A DNA stretch of 6,105 nt from Leucothrix mucor (GTDB lineage Bacteria; Pseudomonadota; Gammaproteobacteria; Thiotrichales; Thiotrichaceae): the NCBI GenBank assembly GCA_015662325.1, contig DQUJ01000114.1, positions 1-6,105 on the forward strand. Reading direction: 5' to 3'. A program made the translations under genes and the position numbers. The stretch's first letter is position 1. Each line of letters begins with the position of its first letter. Under the pieces are notes generated by a model. It saw nothing but the letters and a program-made list of their open reading frames with translations, made no database searches and had not been told where the DNA came from. Shown piece by piece: positions 5,685-6,105 of the stretch.

Positions 5685-5950
5685 TTAAAGCGCATTAAAA
5701 TCATCAATTACCGCTTGTAAATGGCTAGTCGCATCTTTTACTACAGCTTGCACAACGTCATTCTTTTCTAAGCCTAGCACTACTTCTGGTGCCATAAAGT
5801 GGAAGTGGGTTTTTCCGTCTTCTTCTCGGGCGACTATTGTACAGGGAGTAATGCGCCTGCTTCGGGTGCGGCTTCAATGATTTTCTTTGCCATTCCTGGG
5901 TTGCAGCATAGGCAGTTGCGATAAGGCGCAAGAGGGTGTAATTGTAAGCG
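5685..5950 (-). pseudogene. DUF302 family gene remnant, frameshifted and N-terminally truncated
   Basis: Read on the minus strand, one frame gives APYRNCLCCNPGMAKK (about 5882-5929) and IIEAAPEAGALLP (up to 5843), then runs into a stop. The frame shifted by one base continues CTIVAREEDGKTHFHFMAPE, then VVLGLEKNDVVQAVVKDATS and HLQAVIDDFNAL, ending at TAA 5685-5687. Joined, they reproduce the C-terminal part of a DUF302 domain, including the CNP motif and the 'GALLPCT' block. The join needs one missing base near 5843 (CCT-GTACA where CCT-TGTACA is expected). The first frame is closed upstream by TAG at 5951-5953, and the usual N-terminal 40-50 residues are not recognisable beyond it. A sequencing error could explain the frameshift but not the missing N-terminus. 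Confidence 0.75.
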
Positions 5951-6105
5951 CTATAAATAGCAATATGGGAGCTGGTTTGATCTACCGCTTGTCTGAGTTT
6001 TAACTCATGGGAGATATAAGTTTTAATTTGTTTTAAGTTATTTAATTTTAAGGTAAGGGTATTCCTTTTTTACGAAGCATCTTGGAAAGACGAATTAAAG
6101 GCAGG
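5951..6105. other. Right-edge stretch without a supported gene
   Basis: I find no recognisable gene. On the minus strand a reading frame without a start codon runs through most of the stretch, and another enters from the right edge and ends at TAA (6048-6050) after about 18 residues, including RLSKMLRKKGIPLP. That could be the tail of a neighbouring gene, but it is too short to identify. This may also be decayed sequence of the DUF302 gene's 5' part. Confidence 0.35.

Noticed and set aside
6048..6104. Tail of a gene entering from the right edge (RLSKMLRKKGIPLP, minus strand)
   Set aside because: About 18 residues are too few to distinguish from chance.
1..6105. CRISPR array, tRNA or rRNA gene, phage or defence system
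   Set aside because: No regularly spaced direct repeats, no cloverleaf or conserved rRNA segment, and no defence or phage protein were seen in either strand.

Overview
The window looks like chromosomal DNA from an AT-rich gammaproteobacterium. It carries a full-length Rep-type helicase, a class II (E. coli-type) dihydroorotase and a DUF3144 protein, in an A+T-rich background with many short dispersed palindromic repeats. The repeat style would suit environmental sulfur-oxidising or methane-oxidising lineages, but I cannot fix the genus from sequence alone.

Left part (1-1182). A GTG-started gene (174-923, +) encodes what looks like the N-terminal domain of an IS5-type transposase (DUF772-like), joined to a C-terminal four-cysteine zinc ribbon, with no DDE catalytic core. 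Eight bases after its stop begins a 164-bp foldback element (931-1094). It has 18-bp terminal inverted repeats, long imperfect arms and TTAA on both sides, so it has the anatomy of a MITE. A short hairpin repeat (1098-1120) follows.

Central part, minus strand (1183-4698). A small putative lipoprotein (4486-4698) overlaps pyrC (3446-4489) by ATGA, so the two are probably translationally coupled. A candidate promoter lies at 4807-4835. rep (1183-3201) follows in the same direction after a 244-bp gap filled with repeats. That gap includes a second copy of the 1098 hairpin repeat, interrupted by a 25-bp insertion that matches a widespread type of intergenic repeat. PyrC makes dihydroorotate for pyrimidine synthesis and Rep helps replication forks, so their adjacency suggests no shared pathway.

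Right part (4929-6105). An unrecognised 88-aa protein with a very strong Shine-Dalgarno sequence, and a DUF3144 protein with its own candidate promoter, run on the plus strand and end at a clear intrinsic terminator (5599-5630). Then come a palindrome of the form ATTCCC-N8-GGGAAT and, on the minus strand, the C-terminal part of a DUF302 gene broken by a one-base frameshift and lacking a recognisable N-terminus. The last 155 bases hold nothing I can name.

The most interesting part is the left end: an orphan transposase-domain/zinc-ribbon protein abutting a MITE-like foldback element. I see no CRISPR array, defence operon, rRNA or tRNA. The core genes are ordinary.
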